Shown here one piece after another: positions 40,136-48,970 of a stretch of DNA of 64,000 nt. The notes under the pieces were generated by a model. The model worked only from the letters and a program-made list of their open reading frames with translations. It had not been told where the DNA came from and did no database searches. The number at the start of each line of letters is the position of its first letter. The stretch's first letter is position 1. The position numbers and the translations under genes were made by a program. Source of the stretch: Lachnospiraceae bacterium NSJ-143 (GTDB taxonomy: Bacteria; Bacillota; Clostridia; Lachnospirales; Anaerotignaceae); the NCBI GenBank assembly GCA_022867625.1, contig JALIFM010000004.1:62001-126000 (forward strand). Reading direction: 5' to 3'.

Positions 40136-42334
40136 TTACTGTACCTTTTTAAGTATGACAAATCCTAAAGGAGGAAGTTTGATATTTATACTGTTATGAG
40201 CTCTTGCACACTGAATTTTGTCCGCAGAAAGCGTTCCTTTATTAATCCTTCCGGTGCCTCCGTATTTTATATCATCGCTGTTGAACACCTCTGTATATAA
40301 TCCTTCATCAAACACTCCCTGCCTGAAATCGTCATAGGCGGCCTCTGTAAAGTTACATATTATTGTAAGCTTTTCATCTTCGCAGCGACGTTCAAAGGAC
40401 ACAATACTTCTTGAAGAATCATCACAGTCAATCCATTCAAACCCGTCCGGATTAAAGTCTCTTTTCCACATAGCCGGATGTTTGAGATAAAAATGGTTCA
40501 GGTCTTTCATATAATCCTGAAGCCTTCTGTGTGTATCATATTGCAGCAGGTGCCAGTCAAGACTTCTTGCCTCGCTCCACTCAGAAAACTGCCCTATCTC
40601 ATTGCCCATAAACAGAAGCTTTTTTCCCGGGTGGCCATACATAAAGCCGTATGATACCCTGAGATTTGCCGACTTCTGCCATAAATCCCCGGGAACCTTA
40701 TAAATCATGGCTCCCTTCATATGCACAACCTCATCATGAGAGAGCACAAGTATAAAATTTTCATTATAGTTGTACATCATGCTGAATGTGAGATAGTTGT
40801 GGTGATATTTGCGATAGACCGTTTCCTTTTTAATATAGCTCAGAAAATCATTCATCCAGCCCATATCCCACTTAAATGTAAACCCGAGGCCGTTAAACTC
40901 TGTGTCCCTTGTAACGCCTTCCCATGATGTTGACTCCTCAGCCATCATCATGACCCCCGGGAACTTCTTTCTGATTATTGAATTAAGGTGCTTAATAAAC
41001 TCTACAGCTTCAAGGTTCTCTCGACCGCCATACTTATTAGGCAGCCACTGGCCCTCCTCACGGCAGTAGTCGAGGTACAGCATGCTTGCTACCGCGTCGA
41101 CCCTTAACCCGTCTATGTGGTATTCCTTCAGCCAGTAGACAGCGTTTGCTATAAGGAAGTTTTTTACCTCATTTCTTCCGTAATTAAAGATATACGTGCC
41201 CCATTCCTGATGCTCCCCAATCCTTGAGTCCTCATGCTCATAAAGCGCTGTTCCGTCAAACCTTGCAAGCCCCGAGGAATCCTTAGGAAAATGCGCAGGC
41301 ACCCAGTCCATTATAACCCCTATGCCGTTTTGGTGACACATATCTACAAGGTACATAAAGTCTTCCGGAGCGCCGTAACGGCTTGTAGGAGCGTAATAGC
41401 CTATAACCTGATATCCCCAGCTGCCGTCAAACGGGTGCTCACTGAGAGGCATAAACTCAATATGCGTATAGCCCATATCCTTAACGTATTTAACAAGCAT
41501 ATCGGCGGCCTCACGGTAGGTCATAAACCTGTCCTCATTGCCCACACGCCGCCATGAACCCATATGCACCTCGTAAATATTTACCGGCCTGTCATACCTT
41601 TCATGTCCTGACCTGTAGCTCATCCACTCAGCGTCGTTAAACTCATAGGTATGAATGTCGTGTACCACAGACGCAGTGTTGGGTCTCAATTCCATAAACG
41701 TACCGTACGGGTCTGATTTATCAGTCACATTGCCTCTGAAATCCTTTACTCGAAACTTATATTTATCGTTTTCCTTTACTCCCGGTATAAATATCTCCCA
41801 TATGCCCGATTCCTTTAAAAGCCTCATCTGGCTTCTTCTTGAATCCCACATATTAAAGTCGCCTACAACACTCACGCTCCTGGCGTTAGGAGCCCATACA
41901 GCAAAAGCTGCTCCCTCCACAGAATCGATAGTTTTTATATGGGCGCCCAAAATATTGTATATGCCGTAGTTTGTGCCCTGACCAAAAAGGTATCTGTCGT
42001 AATCTGTTACTGTAGGCTCAAAGGTATACTGGTCAGGAGTTTCCCATATATTCCCGTTGCCGAAATCCACAGACAGCGAATATGGGAAATATTCGTCTCT
42101 GTCAGGTATCACTGCTGCAAAAAATCCGTCATCGTGTATTTTTTCCATACTGAATACACAGCCGGTATTGTTGTCTTTAATATCAATGGAAACAGCTCCT
42201 GGTATTAATTCTCTTACAACAGCGCATCTGTCGCCGCCCTTAGAAATTATATGCAGCCCCAAAACACTGTGAGGGTCACCGTACTCGTTTTTCAGAAGCA
42301 TTTCTATCTGGTCTATCGTGACTGTATCTCTCAT
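40136..42334 (-). CDS. glgB: 1,4-alpha-glucan branching enzyme
   Basis: The enzyme makes alpha-1,6 branches in glycogen. The N-terminal CBM48 regions (about 20-110 and 120-220) are followed by a GH13 barrel with YEVHMGSWRR, the nucleophile in GLRVDAVASMLYLDY, the acid in MMAEESTSWEGVT and NFILVLSHDEVVH. The C-terminal domain ends in NIKLPPLGFVILKK. At 732 residues it is a long form. Starts after AAAGGAGG. No other glg genes are adjacent. Confidence 0.96.
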   Translation of the reverse strand: MRDTVTIDQIEMLLKNEYGDPHSVLGLHIISKGGDRCAVVRELIPGAVSIDIKDNNTGCVFSMEKIHDDGFFAAVIPDRDEYFPYSLSVDFGNGNIWETPDQYTFEPTVTDYDRYLFGQGTNYGIYNILGAHIKTIDSVEGAAFAVWAPNARSVSVVGDFNMWDSRRSQMRLLKESGIWEIFIPGVKENDKYKFRVKDFRGNVTDKSDPYGTFMELRPNTASVVHDIHTYEFNDAEWMSYRSGHERYDRPVNIYEVHMGSWRRVGNEDRFMTYREAADMLVKYVKDMGYTHIEFMPLSEHPFDGSWGYQVIGYYAPTSRYGAPEDFMYLVDMCHQNGIGVIMDWVPAHFPKDSSGLARFDGTALYEHEDSRIGEHQEWGTYIFNYGRNEVKNFLIANAVYWLKEYHIDGLRVDAVASMLYLDYCREEGQWLPNKYGGRENLEAVEFIKHLNSIIRKKFPGVMMMAEESTSWEGVTRDTEFNGLGFTFKWDMGWMNDFLSYIKKETVYRKYHHNYLTFSMMYNYNENFILVLSHDEVVHMKGAMIYKVPGDLWQKSANLRVSYGFMYGHPGKKLLFMGNEIGQFSEWSEARSLDWHLLQYDTHRRLQDYMKDLNHFYLKHPAMWKRDFNPDGFEWIDCDDSSRSIVSFERRCEDEKLTIICNFTEAAYDDFRQGVFDEGLYTEVFNSDDIKYGGTGRINKGTLSADKIQCARAHNSINIKLPPLGFVILKKVQ

Positions 42335-42400
42335 AGTGCGCCGCCTCCTTTACTTTTAAATTAGTATTTCCCAAAAACACTATCCGGCATTACAAAACAA

Positions 42401-43687
42401 TTATTGCCTGCATTTGGCAAAGGCCTGCTCAAAATCGGCTATTATATCCTCCGCTTCCTCAATTCCCACAGAAAGCCTTATCATATCAGGAGAAATTCCG
42501 CAGGCTACAAGCTCAGCATCAGAAAGCTGCCTGTGTGTTGTGGAGGCAGGCTGTAAAACGCATGTCCTTGAATCCGCAACGTGAGTAACAAGGGCTACCA
42601 TCTGAAGGGAGTTTATAAATTTTCTGCTGGCATCTCTTCCGCCCTTTACGCCGAAGGTCATAACACCGCTTGCGCCGAGAGGAAGGTATTTTTTAACAAG
42701 GCCATAATACTGGCTGTCCTCAAGGCCCGGATATTTTACCCATGCGCACATTTCGTTGTCATGAAGGTACTGGGCTATTTTGAGGGCGTTTTCAGAATGC
42801 TTTTTCATTCTGAGATGGAGCGTCTCACAGCCAAGGTTTGTTATCCATGTGTTAAACGGGCTTGGCGTCATGCCAAAATTTCTCATAAGCTGTGCTCTCG
42901 CCTTTACAATAAACGCGCTCTGTCCAAATTTATTTACATAGCTTACACCATGATAGCTTTCGTCAGGCTCCACAAGTTCAGGAAATTTACCGTTGTTCCA
43001 GTTGAAGTTACCGCCGTCTACAATTATTCCTCCAAGGGCAACCGCATGTCCGTCAAGGTATTTGCTTGTTGAGTGTATTACTATATTGGCTCCATGCTCA
43101 AAAGGCTTGCACAGTACAGGTGTAGCAAATGTATTGTCAATCATAAGAGGCACATCAAGCCTTTTTGCAACATTGGAAAACTTTTCAAAATCGATTACAT
43201 TTGCCAGAGGGTTTCCAAGAGTCTCACCATAGACAAGCCTTGTGTTAGGTTTTGCAAGTGAGAGCATTTCCTCCTCCGGTATATCCGGGTCAAACATTAT
43301 AGCTTCAATTCCCAAATCCTTGAATGTTGTGGTGAAAAGAGTGTAGCTTCCGCCATAGATTGTGTTTGACACAAGTATGCTGTCGCCCTTTTTGCAGATA
43401 TTGAGCACAGCTATGCTTACCGCCGCCATGCCGGAGGCTGTGGCCAAAGCACCTACGCCGCCCTCCATAAGAGCTATTTTTTTCTCAAAAATATCAGTAG
43501 TGGGGTTTGAAAGCCTTGTGTACATACATGTATCCTGCTCAAGGTCAAAAACGCTTGCAAGCTCCTCACAGGTATCGTATCTGTATGTAGTGCTCATCTC
43601 AAGAGGAACAACCCTTGATTTGGCATTTTCCGGCCAGTACTCGCCCTGAACCGCCTGGGTTCCTATTTTCCAACTGCTTTTGTCCAT
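42401..43687 (-). CDS. metY: O-acetylhomoserine sulfhydrylase
   Basis: This PLP enzyme makes homocysteine from O-acetylhomoserine and sulfide. The PLP Lys lies in VIHSTSKYLDGHAVALGGIIVDGG, and ATASGMAAVSIAVLN and RLVYGETLGNPLANVIDFEKF are typical for the Cys/Met PLP family. The length (428) and the segment PSPFNTWITNLGCETLHLRM fit MetY and not MetB. It works with the homoserine acetyltransferase at 58516. No SAM riboswitch is visible upstream. Confidence 0.93.
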   Translation of the reverse strand: MDKSSWKIGTQAVQGEYWPENAKSRVVPLEMSTTYRYDTCEELASVFDLEQDTCMYTRLSNPTTDIFEKKIALMEGGVGALATASGMAAVSIAVLNICKKGDSILVSNTIYGGSYTLFTTTFKDLGIEAIMFDPDIPEEEMLSLAKPNTRLVYGETLGNPLANVIDFEKFSNVAKRLDVPLMIDNTFATPVLCKPFEHGANIVIHSTSKYLDGHAVALGGIIVDGGNFNWNNGKFPELVEPDESYHGVSYVNKFGQSAFIVKARAQLMRNFGMTPSPFNTWITNLGCETLHLRMKKHSENALKIAQYLHDNEMCAWVKYPGLEDSQYYGLVKKYLPLGASGVMTFGVKGGRDASRKFINSLQMVALVTHVADSRTCVLQPASTTHRQLSDAELVACGISPDMIRLSVGIEEAEDIIADFEQAFAKCRQ

Positions 43688-43877
43688 ATTTATCTACCTC
43701 CTGTTTGTGTGTTAATAAAATTTATTATACTTTATATTGTCCAAATTTTCCATAACAATTGAATAATATACCTTCAAACAATATAAATTATTTGAGTTAT
43801 TGAATATTTAGTTAATTGGTGTTAGTCTTAATGGATAAAAACACAGCAGATTAATTCAAGCAGAAAGGACTCGGCCC

Positions 43878-45635
43878 ATGAACAACACTGAATGGAATTT
43901 AAAGAGCATTTATGAATCATTCGACGATATAAGATTTGCCTGCGACCTGTCGGAAGCGAAGGAGCGCTCAGAAAGTATTTACAGCTACCTTAAATCCCGG
44001 TCCGGCAATTCACCAAAAGACATAATAGAGCACTATATAGACGAGATGAATAGTATCGGCACTATAACCTCACGTCTTATGGAGTACTGCCTTCTCAGGC
44101 TGAGCAAAGATTCCAAAGACAGCCTTGCGGCGTTAAACTATGACCGTATCAATAATATTACAGCTGATTCAGCTAAAACAAAAGCCGCCTTTGCAGAGTT
44201 CATTTCAGCCTGCAAAGACCTTGATAAAATTATTGGAAGTTCTGAAAAAATCAGTGAACACAGGCTTTTTATTGAGGAAGCAAAATCCAGCTGCAAACAC
44301 ATGCTCTCTGAAGCTGAGGAAACGCTTTATGCCAAAATGCGAAATACCGGCTCACTCTCATGGGAAAAGCTCTGGGAAAATATTACAAGCGGACTAACCT
44401 GCGCAATTGATTTAGACGGAGATAAAAAATTTCTCCCCCTATCAGAAACAAGAAACATGGCCTACAGCTCTGCCCCGCAAGAAAGAAAGGCTGCCTTTGA
44501 GTCAGAAATACGCTCCCTTGAGACAATAGCTCCGCAGGCGGCGGCAGCTCTCAATTCTATTAAAGGCGAGGTTATAAACATATGCGGCATAAGAAAATAC
44601 ACCTCTCCACTTGAGATGACCCTTATCGACTCCAGAATGGACAAGGACATATTCAATTCACTTATGAGTGCTGTAAAAAAATGTGTTCCGTATTTTGGTG
44701 ATTATTTTACTGCAAAGGCCCGTATGCTTGGTCACAGAGGAGCTTTGCCATTCTACGATTTATTCGCGCCAGTTACCAATAGTGATATTTCATTTACTTA
44801 CAGTGAGGCTCAGGAATTTATAGTCGGCAATTTCGGCTCTTTCAGCACGGAGCTTGGCGATTTTGCGGCGAAAGCTTTTGAAAACGGCTGGATAGACGTA
44901 TATCCGGCTAAGGGCAAAGTCGGCGGCGCCTTCTGCTCATATATACACGCCGTTGGCGAAAGCAGGATACTTACAAATTTTACTGGCTCATTCAGCGATG
45001 TAGTGACAATAGCCCACGAGCTTGGCCATGCCTACCACGGCGAAATACTCAAAAATGAATCCTTCTTAAACTGTGACTATCCTATGCCTTTGGCAGAAAC
45101 TGCCTCTACGTTCTGCGAGCTGCTTGTAAAAAACGCCGCTCTCAAAAGCTCTCCGAAAAACGAGTCGGTTATGATACTGGAAAACGATTTATGCGACAGT
45201 GCCCAGATTGTTGTAGATATAATGAGCAGGTTTATATTTGAGGACACAGTATTTAAAAAGCGTGCTGAAGGTACAATAAGCCCTGATGATTTATGCAGAA
45301 TAATGCTTGATGCACAAAAAGAAACCTATGGACAGGGCCTGTCAGAATATCATCCTTATATGTGGACAGTAAAGCCGCATTACTACGACGCCCAGTGCAA
45401 TTACTATAATTTTCCATATGCTTTTGGCCTGCTCCTTTCAAGAGGCCTGTATAGTCTGTACCGGAAAAACGGCCAAAGCTTTGTTGACCAGTACAAGCAT
45501 TTTCTGCGTATGACAGGCAGGCTGCCAATAAATGAGGCCGCACATTGTATAGGTATAGATTTAACAGGAAACTCATTCTGGGATATATCTGTTGAGTCAA
45601 TCAGGGAAGATATAGACTGCTTTTGTTCACTATAA
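43878..45635 (+). CDS. pepF: M3 family oligoendopeptidase (PepF-like)
   Basis: A zinc metallopeptidase that cuts short peptides in the cytoplasm. The HExxH motif lies in VVTIAHELGHAYHGEIL near residue 378, with the third ligand Glu in PLAETASTFCELLV about 28 residues on. MEYCLLRLSKD and WTVKPHYYDAQCNYYNFPYAFGLLLSRGLY are other M3 segments. It starts after AAAGGAC. It stands alone with a terminator. Confidence 0.94.
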   Translation: MNNTEWNLKSIYESFDDIRFACDLSEAKERSESIYSYLKSRSGNSPKDIIEHYIDEMNSIGTITSRLMEYCLLRLSKDSKDSLAALNYDRINNITADSAKTKAAFAEFISACKDLDKIIGSSEKISEHRLFIEEAKSSCKHMLSEAEETLYAKMRNTGSLSWEKLWENITSGLTCAIDLDGDKKFLPLSETRNMAYSSAPQERKAAFESEIRSLETIAPQAAAALNSIKGEVINICGIRKYTSPLEMTLIDSRMDKDIFNSLMSAVKKCVPYFGDYFTAKARMLGHRGALPFYDLFAPVTNSDISFTYSEAQEFIVGNFGSFSTELGDFAAKAFENGWIDVYPAKGKVGGAFCSYIHAVGESRILTNFTGSFSDVVTIAHELGHAYHGEILKNESFLNCDYPMPLAETASTFCELLVKNAALKSSPKNESVMILENDLCDSAQIVVDIMSRFIFEDTVFKKRAEGTISPDDLCRIMLDAQKETYGQGLSEYHPYMWTVKPHYYDAQCNYYNFPYAFGLLLSRGLYSLYRKNGQSFVDQYKHFLRMTGRLPINEAAHCIGIDLTGNSFWDISVESIREDIDCFCSL

Positions 45636-45639
45636 AACA

Positions 45640-45677
45640 GAAACAGCTCAGACAAACTGACTCTGAGCTGTTTTTTA
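45640..45677. terminator. Terminator between pepF and the Fpg-like gene
   Basis: AAACAGCTCAGA and TCTGAGCTGTTT pair perfectly and T6 follows on the plus strand. Confidence 0.85.
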
Positions 45678-45678
45678 T

Positions 45679-46500
45679 TTAATCTATTGGCTGGCAGACA
45701 GGGCAGTAATACACTGAGCCACCAAGGTATGATTCTTTTGTAATTGGTCCGCCGCATACAGGACACCCCATATGTATTCCATTTTTTGACATTCTGGTTT
45801 TATACCCGCCGTTTTTGCCGTATATGTCTTTTTCCGTATCCCTTCCGCCTGATTCAGTCATTTCTTTAAGCACAGATACAATGCTGTCTTTAAGGCTCTC
45901 TTGCTGAGTTAGGCTGAGTGTTTTCAATTTACTCTTGGGATTAAGTCCGGCATTGAACAGTATGTCCTGACAGACACCGTTTCCAATACCCGGAAACCTC
46001 TGCTCAGCTGCAAGAAACGCTTTAAGACTCAGACCCGGCCTGCTCTCTGACATAACAGTATAATAATAATCTTTAAAACTGTCATCAAACGGAGACAATG
46101 CTTCTGCGCTTTTGATATAGTATTCGTTTTCGTATTCTCCCCCGTGCAGGTATATTCCTCCATACATTGCTACAGTAAACACTATCGACATATCGTTGTC
46201 AAGGTTTATAACCAGCTGGTACGCCTTTGAAATTTTGGACTGCTGCATAAGCCTTACATTTACACCGTCATTTATACAAAGGCGTTTTCCGTTGTCAAAG
46301 CATATCTCAATAAATATTCCAAAGCCCTTAACAGACTCAACCGAGCTTCCTTTTATCTGTGATTCATAACCTTCAGGGTTCCCATTAAACCAACAGAACT
46401 TATGCTCTTTGTTGGGCGGCAGAACTCCTGCTACTCTTTTTCCCTTTATTTCTTTATCAAGCTGAGATGAAAATACAATAACCTCAGGGTACTCCAGCAT
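45679..46500 (-). CDS. Fpg/Nei-like DNA glycosylase family protein without Pro2
   Basis: The overall order matches formamidopyrimidine-DNA glycosylase: an N-terminal beta-sandwich, a helix-two-turn-helix (LAAEQRFPGIGNGVCQDILFNAGLNPKSK) and a C-terminal zinc finger (MGCPVCGGPITKESYLGGSVYYCPVCQP). The N-terminus reads MLEYPE and not MPELPE, so the catalytic Pro2 is Leu while Glu3 is kept. The start at 46500 has a GAAGGGAG site. Without Pro2 the usual Schiff-base chemistry is doubtful. A binding role or altered chemistry is possible. Confidence 0.85.
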   Translation of the reverse strand: MLEYPEVIVFSSQLDKEIKGKRVAGVLPPNKEHKFCWFNGNPEGYESQIKGSSVESVKGFGIFIEICFDNGKRLCINDGVNVRLMQQSKISKAYQLVINLDNDMSIVFTVAMYGGIYLHGGEYENEYYIKSAEALSPFDDSFKDYYYTVMSESRPGLSLKAFLAAEQRFPGIGNGVCQDILFNAGLNPKSKLKTLSLTQQESLKDSIVSVLKEMTESGGRDTEKDIYGKNGGYKTRMSKNGIHMGCPVCGGPITKESYLGGSVYYCPVCQPID

Positions 46501-46620
46501 AAACCTGCTCCCTTCCTGTATACAGATACTTAAAAGCCTTCTTAAAGCAAGTTTAATTCCGTAAAATTCCCCTGTCAATACAATAACAAATTATTCAGCA
46601 AACATTAAACAATATTTCCG

Positions 46621-47238
46621 TTATCTGGCCTCACGCTTTTTCTTTTTCCTGTCTCTTATAATATTTGCAACCAGCAGGCATATAACAACAGCTATTACAA
46701 TGTTAAAGGCGCTCTTATGCTCAAACATAAACTCCGACACATTTGACCAGTACTCCCCAAGTATGTATCCGGCTGATATGAGCACACTGTTCCATACAAA
46801 CGAGCCAGCCGCTGTATATCCTATAAATCTGGCATAGCTCATTTTACTCATTCCCGCCGGAAACGATATGTATGTACGGGCTATGGGAAACAATCTGAGC
46901 AGGAACACTGAAAAATCACCATACCTGTCAAACTTCTCGCAGGCAGTGTCAAGGCCTCCTTTAACCGCGCCGTATTTTCCGCTTAGCCGTTCAATAAATC
47001 GTTTTCCTATACGTCCAATATAAAAGCACAGCGTGCAGCCGGCCACAGCCCCGAATGTTGCGGCTAAAACGGCCTGTATAAGCTCCATGCTTCCGTTATA
47101 TACGCTGCAGCCGATAAACGGCAGAAGGATTTCGCTCGAAACAGGAAAACAGGCATACTCAAGCGCCGTTGAGGCAAACACGCCCAGATACCCGAGCTTA
47201 TCTACAATTCCCATTAGAAAAATAATAAAATCAGCCAA
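46621..47238 (-). CDS. DedA family membrane protein
   Basis: Membrane segments are seen around residues 10-35, 45-75, 130-165 and 178-198. The motifs FASTALEYACFPVSSEILLPFIG, GCTLCFYIGRIGKRFIERLSGKYG and FLLRLFPIARTYISFPAGMSKM are of the DedA (SNARE-associated) family, with the conserved Arg in RLFPIARTYIS. Members flip lipid carriers such as undecaprenyl phosphate. Exact role unknown. Confidence 0.9.
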   Translation of the reverse strand: MADFIIFLMGIVDKLGYLGVFASTALEYACFPVSSEILLPFIGCSVYNGSMELIQAVLAATFGAVAGCTLCFYIGRIGKRFIERLSGKYGAVKGGLDTACEKFDRYGDFSVFLLRLFPIARTYISFPAGMSKMSYARFIGYTAAGSFVWNSVLISAGYILGEYWSNVSEFMFEHKSAFNIVIAVVICLLVANIIRDRKKKKREAR

Positions 47239-47291
47239 TTCAAACCACCCTCTCTCAAAAAAGGATATGCTTTACCGGCTGATTTTATGTT

Positions 47292-48824
47292 TCACATCAT
47301 ATATTTTCTGTCAAGGCTCCTGTACTGTATTACCTCCATAATATGCTTAACCTTAATATCTCCGCTGCCTTCAAGGTCGGCTACTGTACGGGCTGTCTTT
47401 AATATTTTGTGGTATCCCCTTGCGCTTAACGAAAGCCTCTCAAAAGCGGTTTTAAGTATTTCCTTCTCAGCCTGTCCAAGAACGCAGTATTTTTCTATAA
47501 GCGGTGCTGTAAGCTGGGAGTTAAACTGTATTCCTTCGTTTTTGTACCTCTCAAGCTGTATATTATGTGCTTTTACAACCCTCTTTCGTATTTCCTGTGA
47601 TGATTCGGACTTTTTTGTCTCATACAAATCATCGTATTTTACCGCTGACACCTCTACCTGAATGTCTATCCTGTCAAGGAGAGGCCCGCTTATTTTGCCT
47701 GTGTACTTGGAAATTTCGTTCTGTGTACACCGGCATTTGTCACCGTCGCCTAGATATCCGCACGGGCATGGGTTCATGGCTGCCGCAAGCATAAAATCCG
47801 ACGGGTATGTTATGGTTGAGTTTACCCTTGATATAGTTACTTCCTTATCCTCAAGAGGCTGTCTGAGTATTTCCAACGCTCCCCTGTGAAATTCCGGAAG
47901 CTCGTCCAAAAACAGTATCCCCTTATGCGAAAGCGATATTTCACCAGGCTTAGGTATTCGGCCTCCGCCTGTAAGGGCGGCTGACGAAACAGTGTGGTGT
48001 GGCGAACGGAACGGCCTTGTATCTATAAGTCTGCCGCTGGATTTAAGAAGCCCGGCCACTGAATAGATTTTTGTAATCTCAAGGCTCTCATCAAATGTAA
48101 GCGGAGGCATAATGGTAGGCAGCCTTTTGGCAAGCATTGTCTTTCCGGAGCCCGGCGGGCCAATCATAAGTATATTATGGTATCCGGCGGCGGCTATTTC
48201 CATAGCCCTTTTTGCACCTTCCTGTCCTTTGACATCGGCAAAATCCAGCATGCTTTTTTCGTTTGTACCGCTGAAAATCTTTTCTGAGTCCGCACAAAAA
48301 GGCTTCTTTAAACCTGAGCTGTTAAAAAGCTCCCACAATTCTCTTATATTTTTAACGGGATAAATCTCAGCGCCAGTGCATAAAGCCGCCTCTCCCGCAT
48401 TCTGTTCCGGCACTATAAACTTTTTAACACCGTTTTTATAAGCGCTGTAAACCATTGGCAAAACTCCGTTTACAGCTCTTATATTTCCGTCCAGCGAAAG
48501 CTCTCCTGTCACCATAAACTCCCCTGTACTGTTCTTTGGCAGCAGCCCTGAACATACCATAATACCAACCGCTATAGGCAGGTCAAACGAAGGGCCTTCC
48601 TTTCTGATATCGGCCGGAGCCAGATTCACTGTTATTCTCTTAACAGGAAAGTCAAAATCCGAATTTCTTACAGCGCTCCTTACTCTCTCCTTTGCTTCCT
48701 TTACAGCGGAATCAGGCAGGCCCACTATATCAAACGCCGGAAGGCCGCTTGAAATATCAGTTTCTACATCTACAATTACCCCGTCTACCCCGCATAAAGT
48801 ACTGCTTTTGACAATTGATACCAT
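47292..48824 (-). CDS. YifB family Mg chelatase-like AAA ATPase (ComM-like)
   Basis: The protein has the N-terminal Lon-like ChlI domain (GLPAFDIVGLPDSAVKEAKERVRSA), the AAA+ Mg chelatase core with Walker A IGPPGSGKTMLAKRL and Walker B GILFLDELPEF. The Zn-like AMNPCPCGYLGD and C-terminal LSARGYHKILKTARTVADLEG follow. ComM helps branch migration in natural transformation in proteobacteria. The role in Clostridia is open. ATG at 48824 follows CTGGTG. Confidence 0.94.
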   Translation of the reverse strand: MVSIVKSSTLCGVDGVIVDVETDISSGLPAFDIVGLPDSAVKEAKERVRSAVRNSDFDFPVKRITVNLAPADIRKEGPSFDLPIAVGIMVCSGLLPKNSTGEFMVTGELSLDGNIRAVNGVLPMVYSAYKNGVKKFIVPEQNAGEAALCTGAEIYPVKNIRELWELFNSSGLKKPFCADSEKIFSGTNEKSMLDFADVKGQEGAKRAMEIAAAGYHNILMIGPPGSGKTMLAKRLPTIMPPLTFDESLEITKIYSVAGLLKSSGRLIDTRPFRSPHHTVSSAALTGGGRIPKPGEISLSHKGILFLDELPEFHRGALEILRQPLEDKEVTISRVNSTITYPSDFMLAAAMNPCPCGYLGDGDKCRCTQNEISKYTGKISGPLLDRIDIQVEVSAVKYDDLYETKKSESSQEIRKRVVKAHNIQLERYKNEGIQFNSQLTAPLIEKYCVLGQAEKEILKTAFERLSLSARGYHKILKTARTVADLEGSGDIKVKHIMEVIQYRSLDRKYMM

Positions 48825-48917
48825 AGTTATCACCAGATTTCTTAATTATCTACAAAACATGATAACACAAAAATTCCCTTTTAGTCTATCGGAGTCCATA
48901 TTTTTTTCAGCACTAAA

Positions 48918-48944
48918 GGCCACAGGCTGTTAAAAGCCTGTGGC
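48918..48944 (-). terminator. Terminator of the SpoIID-like gene
   Basis: GGCCACAGGCT and AGCCTGTGGCC pair perfectly around GTTAAA. Only three T follow on the minus strand. Confidence 0.65.
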
Positions 48945-48970
48945 CCGACTCTGCAATGAGTTTTATTCAG

